A stretch of 64,000 bases of DNA from Mogibacterium neglectum (GCF_030644205.1 NZ_CP128647.1:1240001-1304000), one strand, 5' to 3'. Shown: positions 18,426 to 30,800, numbered from the stretch's first letter. Numbers and translations: made by a program. The notes: generated by a model not told the origin, from the sequence alone.

Positions 18426-19022
18426 CTACGCTCTAATCTCGTAAGTTCCCTCCTGAGGCTCCTCATATGTGAGGCCTGCAGGTTCGAACATTCCCTTGAC
18501 TAGTTCTGTTCTGAGCACATAGTAGAGTTCATCCTCTTCATTAGCCCAGTGCTGAGCGTGAATGTCCATGTTGCGCCTCCATGTGATGGAGTCGTCTGTC
18601 TGGCTGATCATTTCATTTACATTGTCACAAGGCATGCCATCGAGCAGTGTGTTGTTAAGGTATCCGAAAGCTACATCTGGCTTAGTTCCAGCTGGTACCG
18701 CATTTAGCTCGCCGAAGCGTCTAGCTGCCTGCTTTAGATCCTCTACTCTTGCAGGGTTTGCTGCTGCGATAGTCTTAACCAGCTTCGCATATCTGCACTC
18801 TGCATCTGCAATTCTTGCCTGAAGGCTGCCGTGAATGTTGTCAGGGTCAACCGCCTCTTCAAGCGGACGTCTATCGTAGCTGTGACACTCATTTGCAAGC
18901 TCCTCTGTTAGCTCGCTCCAGCCCTCTGCCTTTCCAGCATCGATCAGAGCATCTGTGAGGTCATCCTGAAATATAATCTTGTCATATAGCCACTGATGTA
19001 TAGGTCCTAGAAATAAACTCAT
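18426..19022 (-). CDS. Conserved protein of unknown function linked to hcp
   Basis: 198 residues, start FLGPIHQWLYDKI. No domain recognised, no membrane segment, no signal peptide; acidic and predicted mostly helical. It contains HAQHWANEEDELYYVL near residue 155, with histidines and glutamates, but I cannot claim a metal site. It begins 9 bases after the hcp stop and shares its terminator, so it is co-expressed with hydroxylamine reductase and may serve nitrosative stress handling or Hcp itself. That role is inference from context. Confidence 0.75.
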   Translation of the reverse strand: MSLFLGPIHQWLYDKIIFQDDLTDALIDAGKAEGWSELTEELANECHSYDRRPLEEAVDPDNIHGSLQARIADAECRYAKLVKTIAAANPARVEDLKQAARRFGELNAVPAGTKPDVAFGYLNNTLLDGMPCDNVNEMISQTDDSITWRRNMDIHAQHWANEEDELYYVLRTELVKGMFEPAGLTYEEPQEGTYEIRA

Positions 19023-19031
19023 CGTTACCTC

Positions 19032-20675
19032 CTATTTTCCAAGGAATAGCTCGATATCGTCGTCTACTGTTCCGATTCCTGCGATTCCGAAGTTCTCAAC
19101 AAGTACGTTTGCAACGTTTGGCGAGAGGAATCCTGGTAGCGTTGGTCCTAGGTGGATGTTCTTAACACCGAGGTATAGAAGTGCGAGAAGTACGATTACA
19201 GCCTTCTGCTCATACCAAGCGATGTTGTAAGCGATTGGTAGCTCGTTAACGTCATCTAGTCCAAATACTTCCTTGAGCTTGAGTGCGATCAATGCTAGTG
19301 AATATGAGTCGTTGCACTGTCCTGCGTCGAGCACACGTGGAATTCCACCGATGTCTCCAAGGTCTAGCTTGTTGTACTTGTACTTAGCGCATCCTGCTGT
19401 GAGGATTACTGTATCCTTAGGTAGAGCCTTTGCAAAATCTGTGTAGTAGTTTCTAGACTTCATTCTGCCGTCGCAGCCAGCCATTACGAAGAACTTCTTG
19501 ATTGCTCCAGACTTAACTGCCTCAACTACTGTATCTGCTAGTGCAAATACCTGCTCGTGTGCAAATCCACCTACGATCTCTCCTGTCTCAATCTCTGTTG
19601 GCGCTGGGCACTTCTTAGCTAGCTCGATGATTTCGGAGAAGTCCTTAGTCTCACCATACTTGCCGTCGATGTGCTTGCATCCTGGGTATCCTGCTGCACC
19701 TGTTGTAAATAGTCTATCCTTGTAGCTATCTGCTGGTGGCACGATGCAGTTTGTAGTCATCAGGATAGGTCCGTTGAATGTCTCGAACTCTTCCTTCTGC
19801 TTCCACCATGCATTTCCGTAGTTACCAGCGAAGTGCTCGTACTTCTTGAATGCTGGGTAATACTGACCTGCGAGCATCTCAGAGTGTGTATATACATCTA
19901 CGCCTGTTCCCTCTGTCTGCTCTAGAAGCATCTCGAGGTCCTTTAGGTCGTGACCTGAAATCAGGATTCCTGGGTTCTTTCTAACACCGAGATCTACCTT
20001 TGTGATCTCTGGGTTTCCGTAAGCAGATGTATTTGCCTCGTCAAGTAGAGCCATACCATCTACACCGTACTTACCTGTCTCTAGTGTAAGTGCAACTAGG
20101 TCATCTATTGATAGAGAATCGTCCAGTGTAAGTGCTAGAGCCTTCTGCATGAAAGCATCAACCTCGACGTTGTCCTTAAGCAGAGCGTTTGCGTGCTTGC
20201 TATAAGCGGAAAGTCCCTTTAGTCCATAAGTGATGAGCTCTCTTAGAGATCTAACATCCTCGTTCTCAGTGGATAGAACGCCAACCTCTGGGCTTGCAGC
20301 CTTTGCAGCGAACTCACCAACGCAGCCATTCCACTTTGCAGCCTCAGGAAGCTTGCTTGTATCGTCAAGCTGCTTTAGTAGCTGCTCCTTACATGTTAGT
20401 GTCTCAACGATCTTAGCTGTGATTGCTTCGTCATCAAAGTTAGCATTTGTGATAGTTGTGAATAGGTTTAACGACACTAGGTGATTTACCTGCTCGCTTA
20501 CTTCCTTACCCTCAGCTCTTAGCTGTGTAGTCACTGCAGAAAGTCCCTTAGTTACGTATACGAGCAGATCCTGTAATCCTGCTGTCTCAGGAAGCTTGCC
20601 GCAAACACCTCTCATAGTACATCCTGTGCCCTTTGCTGTCTCCTGGCACTGATAACAAAACATACGGTTTTCCAT
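19032..20675 (-). CDS. hcp: Hydroxylamine reductase / hybrid-cluster protein
   Basis: Iron-sulfur-oxygen enzyme that reduces hydroxylamine or nitric oxide and can act as a protein S-nitrosylase; cytoplasmic. 547 residues. N-terminal cysteines CYQC (7, 10), Cys19 and Cys25 bind the [4Fe-4S] cluster. Hybrid-cluster ligands are visible in [45 protein letters not shown] and [10 protein letters not shown]. Start has AAGGAG upstream. A predicted promoter lies at 20696-20725, and a Crp/Fnr-like palindrome lies further upstream in the hairpin at 20764-20804, next to the crp-type gene, suggesting HcpR-like control. Confidence 0.97.
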   Translation of the reverse strand: MENRMFCYQCQETAKGTGCTMRGVCGKLPETAGLQDLLVYVTKGLSAVTTQLRAEGKEVSEQVNHLVSLNLFTTITNANFDDEAITAKIVETLTCKEQLLKQLDDTSKLPEAAKWNGCVGEFAAKAASPEVGVLSTENEDVRSLRELITYGLKGLSAYSKHANALLKDNVEVDAFMQKALALTLDDSLSIDDLVALTLETGKYGVDGMALLDEANTSAYGNPEITKVDLGVRKNPGILISGHDLKDLEMLLEQTEGTGVDVYTHSEMLAGQYYPAFKKYEHFAGNYGNAWWKQKEEFETFNGPILMTTNCIVPPADSYKDRLFTTGAAGYPGCKHIDGKYGETKDFSEIIELAKKCPAPTEIETGEIVGGFAHEQVFALADTVVEAVKSGAIKKFFVMAGCDGRMKSRNYYTDFAKALPKDTVILTAGCAKYKYNKLDLGDIGGIPRVLDAGQCNDSYSLALIALKLKEVFGLDDVNELPIAYNIAWYEQKAVIVLLALLYLGVKNIHLGPTLPGFLSPNVANVLVENFGIAGIGTVDDDIELFLGK

Positions 20676-20695
20676 GTGTTTCTCCTTTCAACTCT

Positions 20696-20725
20696 TATAT
20701 AACGTTCATTTTTGTCTTTAATCAA
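20696..20725 (-). promoter_or_regulatory. Predicted promoter of hcp
   Basis: Minus-strand TTGATT (20725-20720) and TATATA (20701-20696) with an 18-base spacer, 20 bases upstream of the start codon. Confidence 0.5.
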
Positions 20726-20763
20726 TTGTTTGCTTTAATTTATGGCTCAAGCATATCATTAAA

Positions 20764-20804
20764 AAAAGATAGAATCTGTAACTAATGTTACAATTCTATC
20801 TTTT
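20764..20804 (-). terminator. Terminator after the crp-type gene with a Crp/Fnr-like palindrome at its tip
   Basis: An 18-bp stem with one bulge, flanked by A7 and T runs, ends the groESL-crp transcript. Its tip is TGTAAC-TAAT-GTTACA (20777-20792), a perfect palindrome of the type bound by Crp/Fnr-family regulators. It lies about 55 bases upstream of the hcp -35 box, so the same DNA may also be an operator. Confidence 0.65.
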
Positions 20805-20887
20805 AATTTTTGTTTTTGAATTAATACATCGTGTCCATATCAATTACTTTATTCTTATTAAATTGCACGCCCAATATGCTGGGTGTA

Positions 20888-21598
20888 TTAGTTGAGCGCC
20901 TCGATTTCCGCAGGGTCAAGGACATATATCTTGCGACCCTTTATCTCGATCAAACCATCGTCCTGCATCTTCATCAGCTCCCTTGAAACTGATGGTCTCG
21001 TCACACCTAGGAACTCCGCTAAACCTTCTCTCGTCATATTGATTGGCTTGTTCATATCTCTATCGTTGTAGATGAGTAACATCTTGGCGATCTTCTGACG
21101 GAGAGTCGGACAGGATAGTATCCTCAGCCTCATATTTAGCGCGTAGGCATTCCTCGCAAAGCTCATCAGCATATTATTGATCAGCTGATTATGATATCCA
21201 CAGCCGCTTCCACAGGTTTCCGCCATGAACTCTCGTGGCAATGCAATGACCTTGGTATCACAAGTAGCCTGAGCAAATACACCGTACTTCTCTTTGCCGA
21301 GAAATAGCAGTATATCTCCAAACACCTCACCAGTATCTGTAAAGTTTCCGATAACTCTCCTGTTGCCGTCGAAGGAATCATAACCGATTCGTACACCGCC
21401 ATCTAGGAGAATGTGGAGCTTGGTTGGTTCATCCTCTTCAGTGAATATCATGTCTCCCTTCTTGAATGAGAGGCAGAGTGCACCACTGCATGTGAAGCAG
21501 TTGTGCACGTCATCTACCGTCATATTCTCAAAAAGCGGACTGACAGTAAGGCGTCCAGCTATTGCTCTATCTGTCTTTGATGATGCTCTTGCTGCCAT
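20888..21598 (-). CDS. Crp/Fnr-family transcription regulator, HcpR-like
   Basis: 236 residues. The cyclic-nucleotide-binding-like fold spans about 20-140, with LFENMTVDDV, FKKGDMIFTEEDE and a core GEVFGDILLF. The C-terminal winged HTH reads EGLAEFLGVTRPSVSRELMKMQDDGLI (about 190-217). Cysteines cluster at FTCSGALC and ETCGSGCGY, which could sense redox or hold a cofactor; this is inference. It starts 12 bases after groEL and is followed by hcp on the same strand, so it probably controls hcp. Co-transcription with the chaperonin would place a nitrosative-stress regulator under heat-shock control. Confidence 0.88.
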   Translation of the reverse strand: MAARASSKTDRAIAGRLTVSPLFENMTVDDVHNCFTCSGALCLSFKKGDMIFTEEDEPTKLHILLDGGVRIGYDSFDGNRRVIGNFTDTGEVFGDILLFLGKEKYGVFAQATCDTKVIALPREFMAETCGSGCGYHNQLINNMLMSFARNAYALNMRLRILSCPTLRQKIAKMLLIYNDRDMNKPINMTREGLAEFLGVTRPSVSRELMKMQDDGLIEIKGRKIYVLDPAEIEALN

Positions 21599-21610
21599 AT
21601 CCTTTGCCTA

Positions 21611-23251
<1,641 letters not shown>

Positions 23252-23367
23252 CTATATATATGCACCAATCAAGGTGCGTGATTAGATTTAAACTACTGTC
23301 TTTGCAATATTATGCATATCTGTCTCTCTTTGCAGTGTGTAACTATACCTCTGTAGAGGCTAAGCAA

Positions 23368-23646
23368 TTACTCGATTACTGCCAAGATATCCTTCTGGCT
23401 CAAGATGATATAATCCTCACCACCGTACTTGAGCTCTGTGCCGCCGTACTTTGAGAATATAACCTTATCTCCAACCTTTACTTCCATCTTCTCGTCTTCA
23501 GTTCCTGGACCTACTGCGAGGACCTCAGCCTCCTGTGGCTTCTCCTTGGCACTTGCCGAAAGTATCAGACCGCCTTCCGTCTTCTCAAGTGCTTCACTAC
23601 GTTTAATTACGACTCTTGCACCTAGTGGCTTTATTCCTATACTCAT
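23368..23646 (-). CDS. groS: Co-chaperonin GroES
   Basis: Heptameric lid of GroEL, about 92 residues from the ATG at 23646 (AGGAGG six bases upstream; an earlier in-frame ATG would not use it). It begins SIGIKPLGARVVIKR and has the mobile loop EGGLILSASAKEKPQE and the conserved YGGEDYIILS end. First gene of the groES-groEL-crp operon, with CIRCE 36 bases upstream. Confidence 0.98.
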   Translation of the reverse strand: MSIGIKPLGARVVIKRSEALEKTEGGLILSASAKEKPQEAEVLAVGPGTEDEKMEVKVGDKVIFSKYGGTELKYGGEDYIILSQKDILAVIE

Positions 23647-23681
23647 TTGTAACCTCCTAATCATAAGTCTTATTCATATTG

Positions 23682-23708
23682 TTAGCACTCAATTATTAAG
23701 AGTGCTAA
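23682..23708 (-). promoter_or_regulatory. CIRCE operator (HrcA binding site)
   Basis: TTAGCACTC, nine bases, GAGTGCTAA: an exact match to the CIRCE consensus. HrcA repression released on heat shock is known for this element. hrcA itself is not in the window. Confidence 0.97.
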
Positions 23709-23782
23709 GCTCTATAACATAATTTTACTCAGCACCTCATATGTTGTCAACACGGCACTATGAATTAAATGTGAAAATATCT

Positions 23783-24631
23783 TCACTTCATGCTTCTATA
23801 GTAATAGAACAGATATTGCTGCGCGATGCCTCCTAAATCTCCGAAGTGCTCGTCTGCAAACTTCTGCATGCCTTTGATATCCTTTATGTCAAAACCATAG
23901 AGGTCAACCATTATCTTCTTCATCCAGATATCTATAGGAAATGCAGTAAAGTCTCTTAATCCAAATAGCAATATGCAGTTCGCAACCTTAGGTCCGACGC
24001 CTAAATATGATAGTAGCGCTTTGTGCTTCTCTTCCGTCGTTCCCGTCGGTATACCTTGCTCCGCAAAGTGCTTAGGTGCCGATACGATGTAGGCATTCCT
24101 GTACCCGAGTTTCAGGTCTGCAAGTTCTCCAAGCGTGGCCTTAGATAGTTGATCAGGTGTCGGAAATGCGTATCTCACCTCACCCATGAATTCACCTATC
24201 TCTGTGCCGTAATTCTTCGCTAACGACTCGATGCATTTCTTAATCCTTGGAATATTGTTGTTCTGTGAGACTATAAAGGAAATTAGCACCTCCCAGTAGT
24301 CCTGATTGAGTATTCTGATACCGTGGCATATGTCAATTGACCTTGCTAGCTTAGGTTCGCCCCTTAGAAGAGTCTTCTTCATAGCACTGTAGTCCGTATC
24401 CAAATCGAAATATCTATGCCAGTACTCCTCACTTCCGCCTGTGCACTCAATTATGAGTGCGCACGAATCATCATAATGCTCAAGCGAAACGTGTGCAGCA
24501 TAGCCTCCTGTAACACCTATGTATGAACCATCCTCGCACTCATTCCAGCGAAAACACTGTCCACACTCGAACACATGAGGTAACTCTATATCGTGCAAAT
24601 TATCAAATCTAATAACCTTAATGTTGTTCAT
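23783..24631 (-). CDS. ogg: 8-oxoguanine DNA glycosylase/AP lyase, OGG1 type
   Basis: Removes oxidised guanine from DNA. 282 residues with an N-terminal OGG_N-like domain (about 15-110; PHVFECGQCFRW) and a HhH-GPD domain: SQNNNIPRIKKCIE (122-135), the hairpin LGVGPKVANC with the Schiff-base Lys215, and the catalytic Asp234 in FPIDIWMKK. This is the bacterial OGG1 branch rather than MutM. Monocistronic on the minus strand, after the groESL promoter region. Confidence 0.93.
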   Translation of the reverse strand: MNNIKVIRFDNLHDIELPHVFECGQCFRWNECEDGSYIGVTGGYAAHVSLEHYDDSCALIIECTGGSEEYWHRYFDLDTDYSAMKKTLLRGEPKLARSIDICHGIRILNQDYWEVLISFIVSQNNNIPRIKKCIESLAKNYGTEIGEFMGEVRYAFPTPDQLSKATLGELADLKLGYRNAYIVSAPKHFAEQGIPTGTTEEKHKALLSYLGVGPKVANCILLFGLRDFTAFPIDIWMKKIMVDLYGFDIKDIKGMQKFADEHFGDLGGIAQQYLFYYYRSMK

Positions 24632-24702
24632 AAGTCCGTCCTTTCATAATGGCTATTATACATGAAATTTCCATTCTGATTGATAGGAGTTGCAAATAAA
24701 AT

Positions 24703-24730
24703 GACCGCCAGCAAGCATTTGCAGGCGATC
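24703..24730 (-). terminator. Terminator after ridA
   Basis: Minus-strand GATCGCC-T-GCAA-ATGC-TTGC-T-GGCGGTC with one T-T mismatch, followed by ATTTTATTT. Confidence 0.55.
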
Positions 24731-24851
24731 ACTTATGTTACAGCTACTCAAATTCAGTCGATTATCATAGTTACTGCTCCGAAATTAGTGAATTTCCAGC
24801 TATTGAAAATTTCAATATGGGTTTTCGTCACAGTTTTTTATTTCGTAGATT

Positions 24852-25226
24852 TTACTTTACTGCAATAATTTCCACTTCACAGAGTGCTCCTGCTGGAAGT
24901 GCTGTGATTGCAACACAGGATCTAGCTGGTTTTGAAGTGAAATACTTAGCATACACTTCATTGAAATCCTTGAACTCTGTCATATCGAGGATATAGCAAG
25001 TGGTCTTAACTACGTTATCGTAAGTCATGCCATTAGCCTTAAGAATCTCTCCTACATTTTTACAAGCCTGCTCGCACTGGCTCTGCACATCTTCGCCTAC
25101 AAACTTTCCTGTCTCAGGGTCGATTCCGATTGCGCCAGAAGCATAAAGTGTATTTCCTGCCATCACTGCCTGTGAATATGGTCCGAGAGCTACAGGAGCA
25201 GTCTTGATATCGGTATATTCAAACAT
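24852..25226 (-). CDS. ridA: RidA family reactive-intermediate deaminase
   Basis: Hydrolyses reactive enamine/imine intermediates made by PLP enzymes, releasing ammonia. 124 residues, a full-length YjgF/YER057c/UK114 trimeric protein. Substrate arginine in PARSCVAI (Arg102) and Glu in GALCEVEI are conserved, as is the N-terminal APVALGPYSQAV. Single gene with its own terminator. Confidence 0.95.
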   Translation of the reverse strand: MFEYTDIKTAPVALGPYSQAVMAGNTLYASGAIGIDPETGKFVGEDVQSQCEQACKNVGEILKANGMTYDNVVKTTCYILDMTEFKDFNEVYAKYFTSKPARSCVAITALPAGALCEVEIIAVK

Positions 25227-25432
25227 TTGTCTACCTCCGATGAAATTATTATTTAGAAAAATATATTACATTTTGATTGTAACACTAGCGAGAAACTAGT
25301 TCAAACAGCTACCTGATAGTATCAATGACTTATGTTTCTAAAAGCGTAATCTCCGCTAGGTTTGATTTCCATTTCGATCCCCATTATGCATGGTTCATTA
25401 CTATGACGCTTACAGTTTATTTTCCATGCTAC

Positions 25433-26200
25433 CTAAATGAACACCTTAAACTCAGCCCAGATTCTCCCCTTCTTGGAGAGTCCAGAGAATTCTGTGAGCA
25501 CTGCCTTTCCCTTGCCGCGTAGAACTATCGTGTTGCCTTCATCTATACGCTTATCTATCTTGGTTACTTCATCGTGATTTACAAATACGATGCCACCCTT
25601 TATGGCTCTCACCGCTTCACTTCGAGAGACATGAAATGCTGCTGACACGACGTTATCCAGTCTTGGTGAAGAGAGCGTATCTCTAACCGATTTCACCATC
25701 TGCTCGGGGACTTTCAGATTGCATATCTCAGAGGCCGTGATCTGGAGATTTGTATGACCTGCGCTGTGAAATTCGGATAGAAGAAAATCTACGATTTCTG
25801 AATTTATAATCATGTCAGCACCTTTATCATTTACCAGGATATCACCGATCACAGACCTATCGAGTCCGAGCGATAGAACAGAACCGAGATAGTCCCTGTG
25901 TGTGAGCTTTCTGCCACCAGGAGAAGCCTTGATATGGAGCACCGAGAGTGGGGAAATCATCTCCAGCGCTTCCTCGAGAGTATCTGCATAGACATCCGGA
26001 ACGAACATGAGAATTCCCCTCTCGGCATCCTCGTAGCCACCGTAGAAAAATGATTTGACGTCATTCCTCCCCCTGACTACGCGCATGGCAAGCGACTGTT
26101 CGTGCATGTTGAGAAAACCTGTCGTGGTAATGTAGCTACCGCGTTCAGCCTGCTCTAGCTTATCCTCTATTCGCGCTGTAATAATCTTGTCGTTATCCAT
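25433..26200 (-). CDS. ylmH: S4-domain RNA-binding protein, YlmH family
   Basis: About 255 residues from the ATG at 26200; a TTG at 26215 is an alternative and neither has a strong ribosome site. The middle part (GGYEDAERGILMFVPD, LTHRDYLGSVLSLGLDRSVIGDI) is the YlmH core. The C-terminal S4 domain (RLDNVVSAAFHVSRSEAVRAIKGGIVFVNHDE) binds structured RNA. YlmH is normally encoded in the division cluster after ftsZ/sepF and has been linked to ribosome rescue or quality control in Bacillota; here it stands alone. Confidence 0.9.
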   Translation of the reverse strand: MDNDKIITARIEDKLEQAERGSYITTTGFLNMHEQSLAMRVVRGRNDVKSFFYGGYEDAERGILMFVPDVYADTLEEALEMISPLSVLHIKASPGGRKLTHRDYLGSVLSLGLDRSVIGDILVNDKGADMIINSEIVDFLLSEFHSAGHTNLQITASEICNLKVPEQMVKSVRDTLSSPRLDNVVSAAFHVSRSEAVRAIKGGIVFVNHDEVTKIDKRIDEGNTIVLRGKGKAVLTEFSGLSKKGRIWAEFKVFI

Positions 26201-26303
26201 GTTCTTATCTATCAAAATGATCTATCTGTTTCTCTTATCATTATTCTATTTTCTGTTCTATTTACTTGCTTTAATTCGACATTAAATGATTTTATCAGTG
26301 GCT

Positions 26304-27005
26304 TTAAAGCTTCTTCACCGATGTGACAACCAACTTTCCGCCTTGAAACTCAAACTCTATATCCACGTTTGCAAACGCCATCTTACAAGGCTTTACAGAT
26401 TCTCTATCATATGCATCACGTGGATCAAGTTCAAGAATCCTCATGAGTGGCGCGCGAAACTCTTCATCTACTTTTGAAAGTAAATTCTCTGGAAATTCCA
26501 CATCTATCGCAGTGTCGACACCATGTGCAAACCCTTTATCTGCATCTGTGATGATATCACTATATGGGACATACGGCTTGATGTCGTATATAGGCGTTCC
26601 GTCAAGGAGATCTGCTCCTTCAACGATAAGGCTGAGCTTACCACTCACATTTCTTATCTCAAGTAGCTTAACTGCGGACATGCCAAGTGAGTTCGGTCTA
26701 TATGGCGACCTTGTGGCAAATACCCCCTTACGTATATCTCCGCCAAGTCGAGGGGGTCTCACAGTCGGTTTCCACGCTGGGTTCTTCACATTCATATCTA
26801 TCTTGTTACGTGAGAATCCCCAAATTAGCCAAATGTGAGAGAACTCTTCGAGTCCTCTCACAGCGTCTGGATTATTAAATTCGTCGCCGAAGACTATCTC
26901 CGACTTCAGACCTTGTACGAGCCTCGGCTGCCTCGGTATACCGTACTTCTGCTTGAATGCAGATTTAATGACGGCAATCTTGCGAATCTCATGTATATCG
27001 TTCAT
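26304..27005 (-). CDS. trmO: tRNA m6t6A37 methyltransferase, TrmO/TsaA family
   Basis: SAM-dependent N6-methylation of t6A37 in tRNA-Thr-type anticodon loops. 233 residues. The N-terminal half of the family signature is GIPRQPRLVQGL, then FSHIWLIWGFSRN, then the hallmark ATRSPYRPNSLGMS and LLDGTPIYDIKPYVPYSD. Length fits the bacterial form with a C-terminal extension. Same strand as ylmH with under 110 bases between them, possibly one transcript. Confidence 0.92.
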   Translation of the reverse strand: MNDIHEIRKIAVIKSAFKQKYGIPRQPRLVQGLKSEIVFGDEFNNPDAVRGLEEFSHIWLIWGFSRNKIDMNVKNPAWKPTVRPPRLGGDIRKGVFATRSPYRPNSLGMSAVKLLEIRNVSGKLSLIVEGADLLDGTPIYDIKPYVPYSDIITDADKGFAHGVDTAIDVEFPENLLSKVDEEFRAPLMRILELDPRDAYDRESVKPCKMAFANVDIEFEFQGGKLVVTSVKKL

Positions 27006-27099
27006 AATCCTATCCTATAACTAATGTATCATGCGGTTAGAAGCATTAGATTTTTGATGCACTTAATTATATTTCGAATTGCAACATATGCGCGTATCA

Positions 27100-27786
27100 C
27101 TATGCCCAAACGAACTCCTTTGGCGATGCTCCAATTTCGAAATGGTACTTCACTATACCAACATCGAGCTTAGTGAACTTTCCAAATCCTGATTTTATCT
27201 TGACTCTATCCCCACTTATCGCAAAAGTAAATTTCTGCCTATTCATGGCTGTAGGTGCTAAAAGCGCCATCTCTACACCCTTCTTGAACCACTCAGGTGT
27301 GTCCTCGTATCTTGAGATCCTTGAAGACTTGCCATCGAACACATCCTCTGGCTTCTTAGATTTTCTGATAGACCCCATAGTCTGTCCATATCCAAGAGCG
27401 ATTACGGCAACTATCTTCTCATCGTGCCCAACGTCGATGACCTCCTTGACCTTCTTGTACGTTCCGCCGACCCAGCAAGTGTTTAACCCATGTTGCATGC
27501 AGCGAATCACTAACTTCTCACCGTAGTACCCCGCCTTGTCATCGAGGTCATCGCGCCTCCTGCCGACTACGGTGATGTAATTTTTGACGTTAGAAAATTT
27601 TCCGTATTTTGCAAGTAAACTCGAGAACGCCTTTGGCTCATCCTGTATAAGCTGGAAATGCATGTCTCCCTCGCGGTTACACTGCTGAATCATGACCTTG
27701 AGGTCTTCTACCGCCTTCGTGTCAATAGGCCTATCCTCGTAAGCACGCACGGAGTGTCTCATCTTTACACACTCTCTTATGTTCAT
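27100..27786 (-). CDS. Nitroreductase-family flavoprotein
   Basis: FMN-dependent NAD(P)H oxidoreductase of unknown substrate. 228 residues with the FMN-binding start RHSVRAYEDRPID (about 10-22), a central GYYGEKLVIRCMQHGLNTCWVGGTY (about 86-110) and a C-terminal APTAMNRQKFTF, as in the TM1586-type branch of the nitroreductase fold. No metabolic context: trmO lies downstream and carB upstream. Confidence 0.88.
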   Translation of the reverse strand: MNIRECVKMRHSVRAYEDRPIDTKAVEDLKVMIQQCNREGDMHFQLIQDEPKAFSSLLAKYGKFSNVKNYITVVGRRRDDLDDKAGYYGEKLVIRCMQHGLNTCWVGGTYKKVKEVIDVGHDEKIVAVIALGYGQTMGSIRKSKKPEDVFDGKSSRISRYEDTPEWFKKGVEMALLAPTAMNRQKFTFAISGDRVKIKSGFGKFTKLDVGIVKYHFEIGASPKEFVWA

Positions 27787-27824
27787 AGCTCCCTCCTCTG
27801 CTTGAATAATAACTAATTATAACA

Positions 27825-30800
27825 CTAAGCATCGATTGTGGACACCTTAAATGTTATATCATCTAGTGCCTTTAGCAGTACTCTCACGGTATCAAGTGAA
27901 GTGAGCGTAGTCACGCTATTTTCAGCTGCACACTTTCTGATGCGACTACCCATGGAGTTCGCATCTACGGATCTGATATCTCCGATATTAATCACGTAAG
28001 TAACGTAACCCTGTCTGAACTCATCCATTACTGCATCCAGACTATTATCTGTATGCTCGAAGCTTCTGGTCTTAACACCGTTATTTTTCAGGAACTGTGC
28101 CGTACCCTCTGTCGCTTCGATGTTGAATCCTAGATCGTAGAAGCCTCTGATTAGAGGAAGTGCATCCTCCTTAGACTCGTCGTTGATCGATGCAAATACC
28201 GTTCCGTAATTCTGCATCCTCATGCCTGCCGCCTGCATGGCCTTGTAAAAAGCACGCATCATATCATCATCATACCCGATGGCTTCGCCAGTTGATTTCA
28301 TCTCAGGCGATAGTCTTATATCCATTCCAGAGAGCTTTGCGAATGAGAACGCTGGCACCTTTACATACCATCTCTTCTTCTCGAGCGGCTTCACACCCTT
28401 GAACCCTTGCTCCTCTAAGCTGATTCCGAGCATTACCTTGGATGCGATATCTGCAAGGTTGTATCCGGTAGCCTTGGAAAGGAATGGGACGGTTCTCGAG
28501 GATCTTGGATTTACCTCGATTATATACACATTTTCAGAAGAATCGACAATGAATTGGATGTTGAATAGCCCGCGAATACCTATTCCGAGACCCAGCTTCT
28601 CTGTGTAATCCCTAATAGTCTCCTTGACATCCTCTGAGATGGAGCATGGTGGGTAGATACTAATCGAGTCTCCAGAGTGAACACCTGTACGTTCAACGAG
28701 CTCCATGATGCCTGGGATAAATACATCTGTACCATCGCAGATCGCATCCACCTCGATTTCCTTCCCGCGGATATAGTGGTCAACGAGCACTGGTTTATCT
28801 TCGTCGATTTCCACGGCTGTTCTCAGGTACTGTCTGAGCTGAGTCTCGTCCGCAACAATTCTCATCGCTCTACCGCCAAGCACGAAGCTTGGTCTAACAA
28901 GTACCGGATAACCTATCTCCTTAGCAACTTCGCAACCTTCATCTATGTCAGTGACTGCTTTTCCTTCTGGCTTAGCGATACCGAGCTTCTGGAGCAGTTT
29001 ATCGAACTCATCTCTATCCTCGGCAGCGTTGATTGCTGCACAGTCAGTTCCGATAATCTTTACACCCCTTTCATCGAGAGCATTCGCAAGGTTCACAGCT
29101 GTCTGTCCTCCTAGCGAAACGATTACACCATCTGGTTTCTCGAGTCTTAGGATATTCATAACATCCTCGACACAAAGTGGCTCAAAGTAGAGCTTATCTG
29201 CAGTCGTGTAGTCTGTCGAAACTGTCTCAGGGTTGTTATTTATGATTATAGCCTCACAGCCCTGACTGCGGAGAGTCTTTACCGCCTGAACTGTCGAGTA
29301 ATCGAACTCAATGCCCTGCCCGATTCGGATTGGCCCCGAACCTAGAACTACAATCTTCCTCTTGCCAGAATTCCTAGTTATCTTGGTCTCACTTCCGTCA
29401 AAGGTCGAATAAAAGTATGGCACATATGCATCCTTCGATCCTGCACACGAATCTATCATCTTGTACTCTGGGAATAGCTCGACTGCCTCGCGTAGCTTCC
29501 ATACCTGCTCTTCTGTTACATTCCAAAGCCTTGCAATTTCAACATCTGAAAATCCGTACTGCTTGGCTATCCTCAGTCTTGCGACGTCGTTTTTATTAGC
29601 TTTCAGTTCGTTCTCAATTGAGATAATATTCTCGAACATCTCTATAAAATACTCATTTATAGAGGTTAGTTCACATATCTCCGACTTACTCACTCCTCTT
29701 CTTAGAAGCTCTGCTATTGCAAAAATTCTATCGTCGCGGCCCTCAGTTATATACTCCTTCATCTCATCAGTATCCCAAGTATCGAACTTCTCCATGTAGA
29801 TGTGAGATACACCAATCTCAAGGGAGCGAACGGCTTTGAGTATACTCTCTTCGAGATTCATACCGATGCTCATAACTTCTCCAGTAGCCTTCATCTGCGT
29901 TCCTAGCTTATTATCTGCATCTGCAAACTTGTCGAACGGGAACCTAGACACCTTGCTCACAACATAGTCAACGGCAGGTTCTACCGAAGCTGGCTGGTCT
30001 ATAATCTCAATCTCATCCAGTGTCATACCGACTGCTATTTTGGCCGTAATTCTTGCGATTGGATATCCACTTGCCTTGGATGCAAGTGCGGATGAACGAG
30101 ACACTCTTGGGTTTACCTCGATTAAATAATATTCGGACGAATTTGGATTAAGAGCGAACTGCACGTTGCAGCCACCCTCTATCTGAAGTGCGCGGATAAT
30201 TTTAAGCGCACTAGTCTTAAGCATCTCTTTGTCTTCTTTGCTTACAGTCTGTGTTGGGCATATTACTATCGAGTCGCCTGTGTGTACTCCAACTGGATCG
30301 AGGTTTTCCATATCACAGACTGCAATTGCTGTGTCACTTCCATCTCTCATTACCTCGTACTCTATCTCCTTGAAGCCCTTGATACTCTTCTCAATCAATA
30401 CCTGGTGGGTTGGGGATATTGAGAGCGCACGTTTGAGAAGTTCTTTAAATTCTTCTTCATTATATGCAAATCCACCACCTGTGCCACCGAGAGTGAACGC
30501 CGGGCGGAGAACCACAGGAAAACCAATATCTTTTGCAATCTCAAGTCCATGCTCTTCGCTATTTGCAATGTCGGATTGGATTACAGGTTCTCCAAGTTCT
30601 TCGCAAAGTTCTTTAAAAAGCTCTCTATCTTCAGCTCGTTCAATACTATTACTCTTGGTTCCGAGGAGTTCAACACGGCACTCTTTAAGTACACCCTTCT
30701 TCTCAAGCTGCATCGCAAGGTTTAGTCCGGTCTGTCCACCGATTCCAGGTAAAATAGCGTCAGGTCTTTCGTATCTGATAATCCTTGCTAGGTATTCGAG

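Noticed and set aside
25227-25432. Small gene between ridA and ylmH
   Set aside because: The only frame runs into ylmH on the opposite strand and has no ribosome site.
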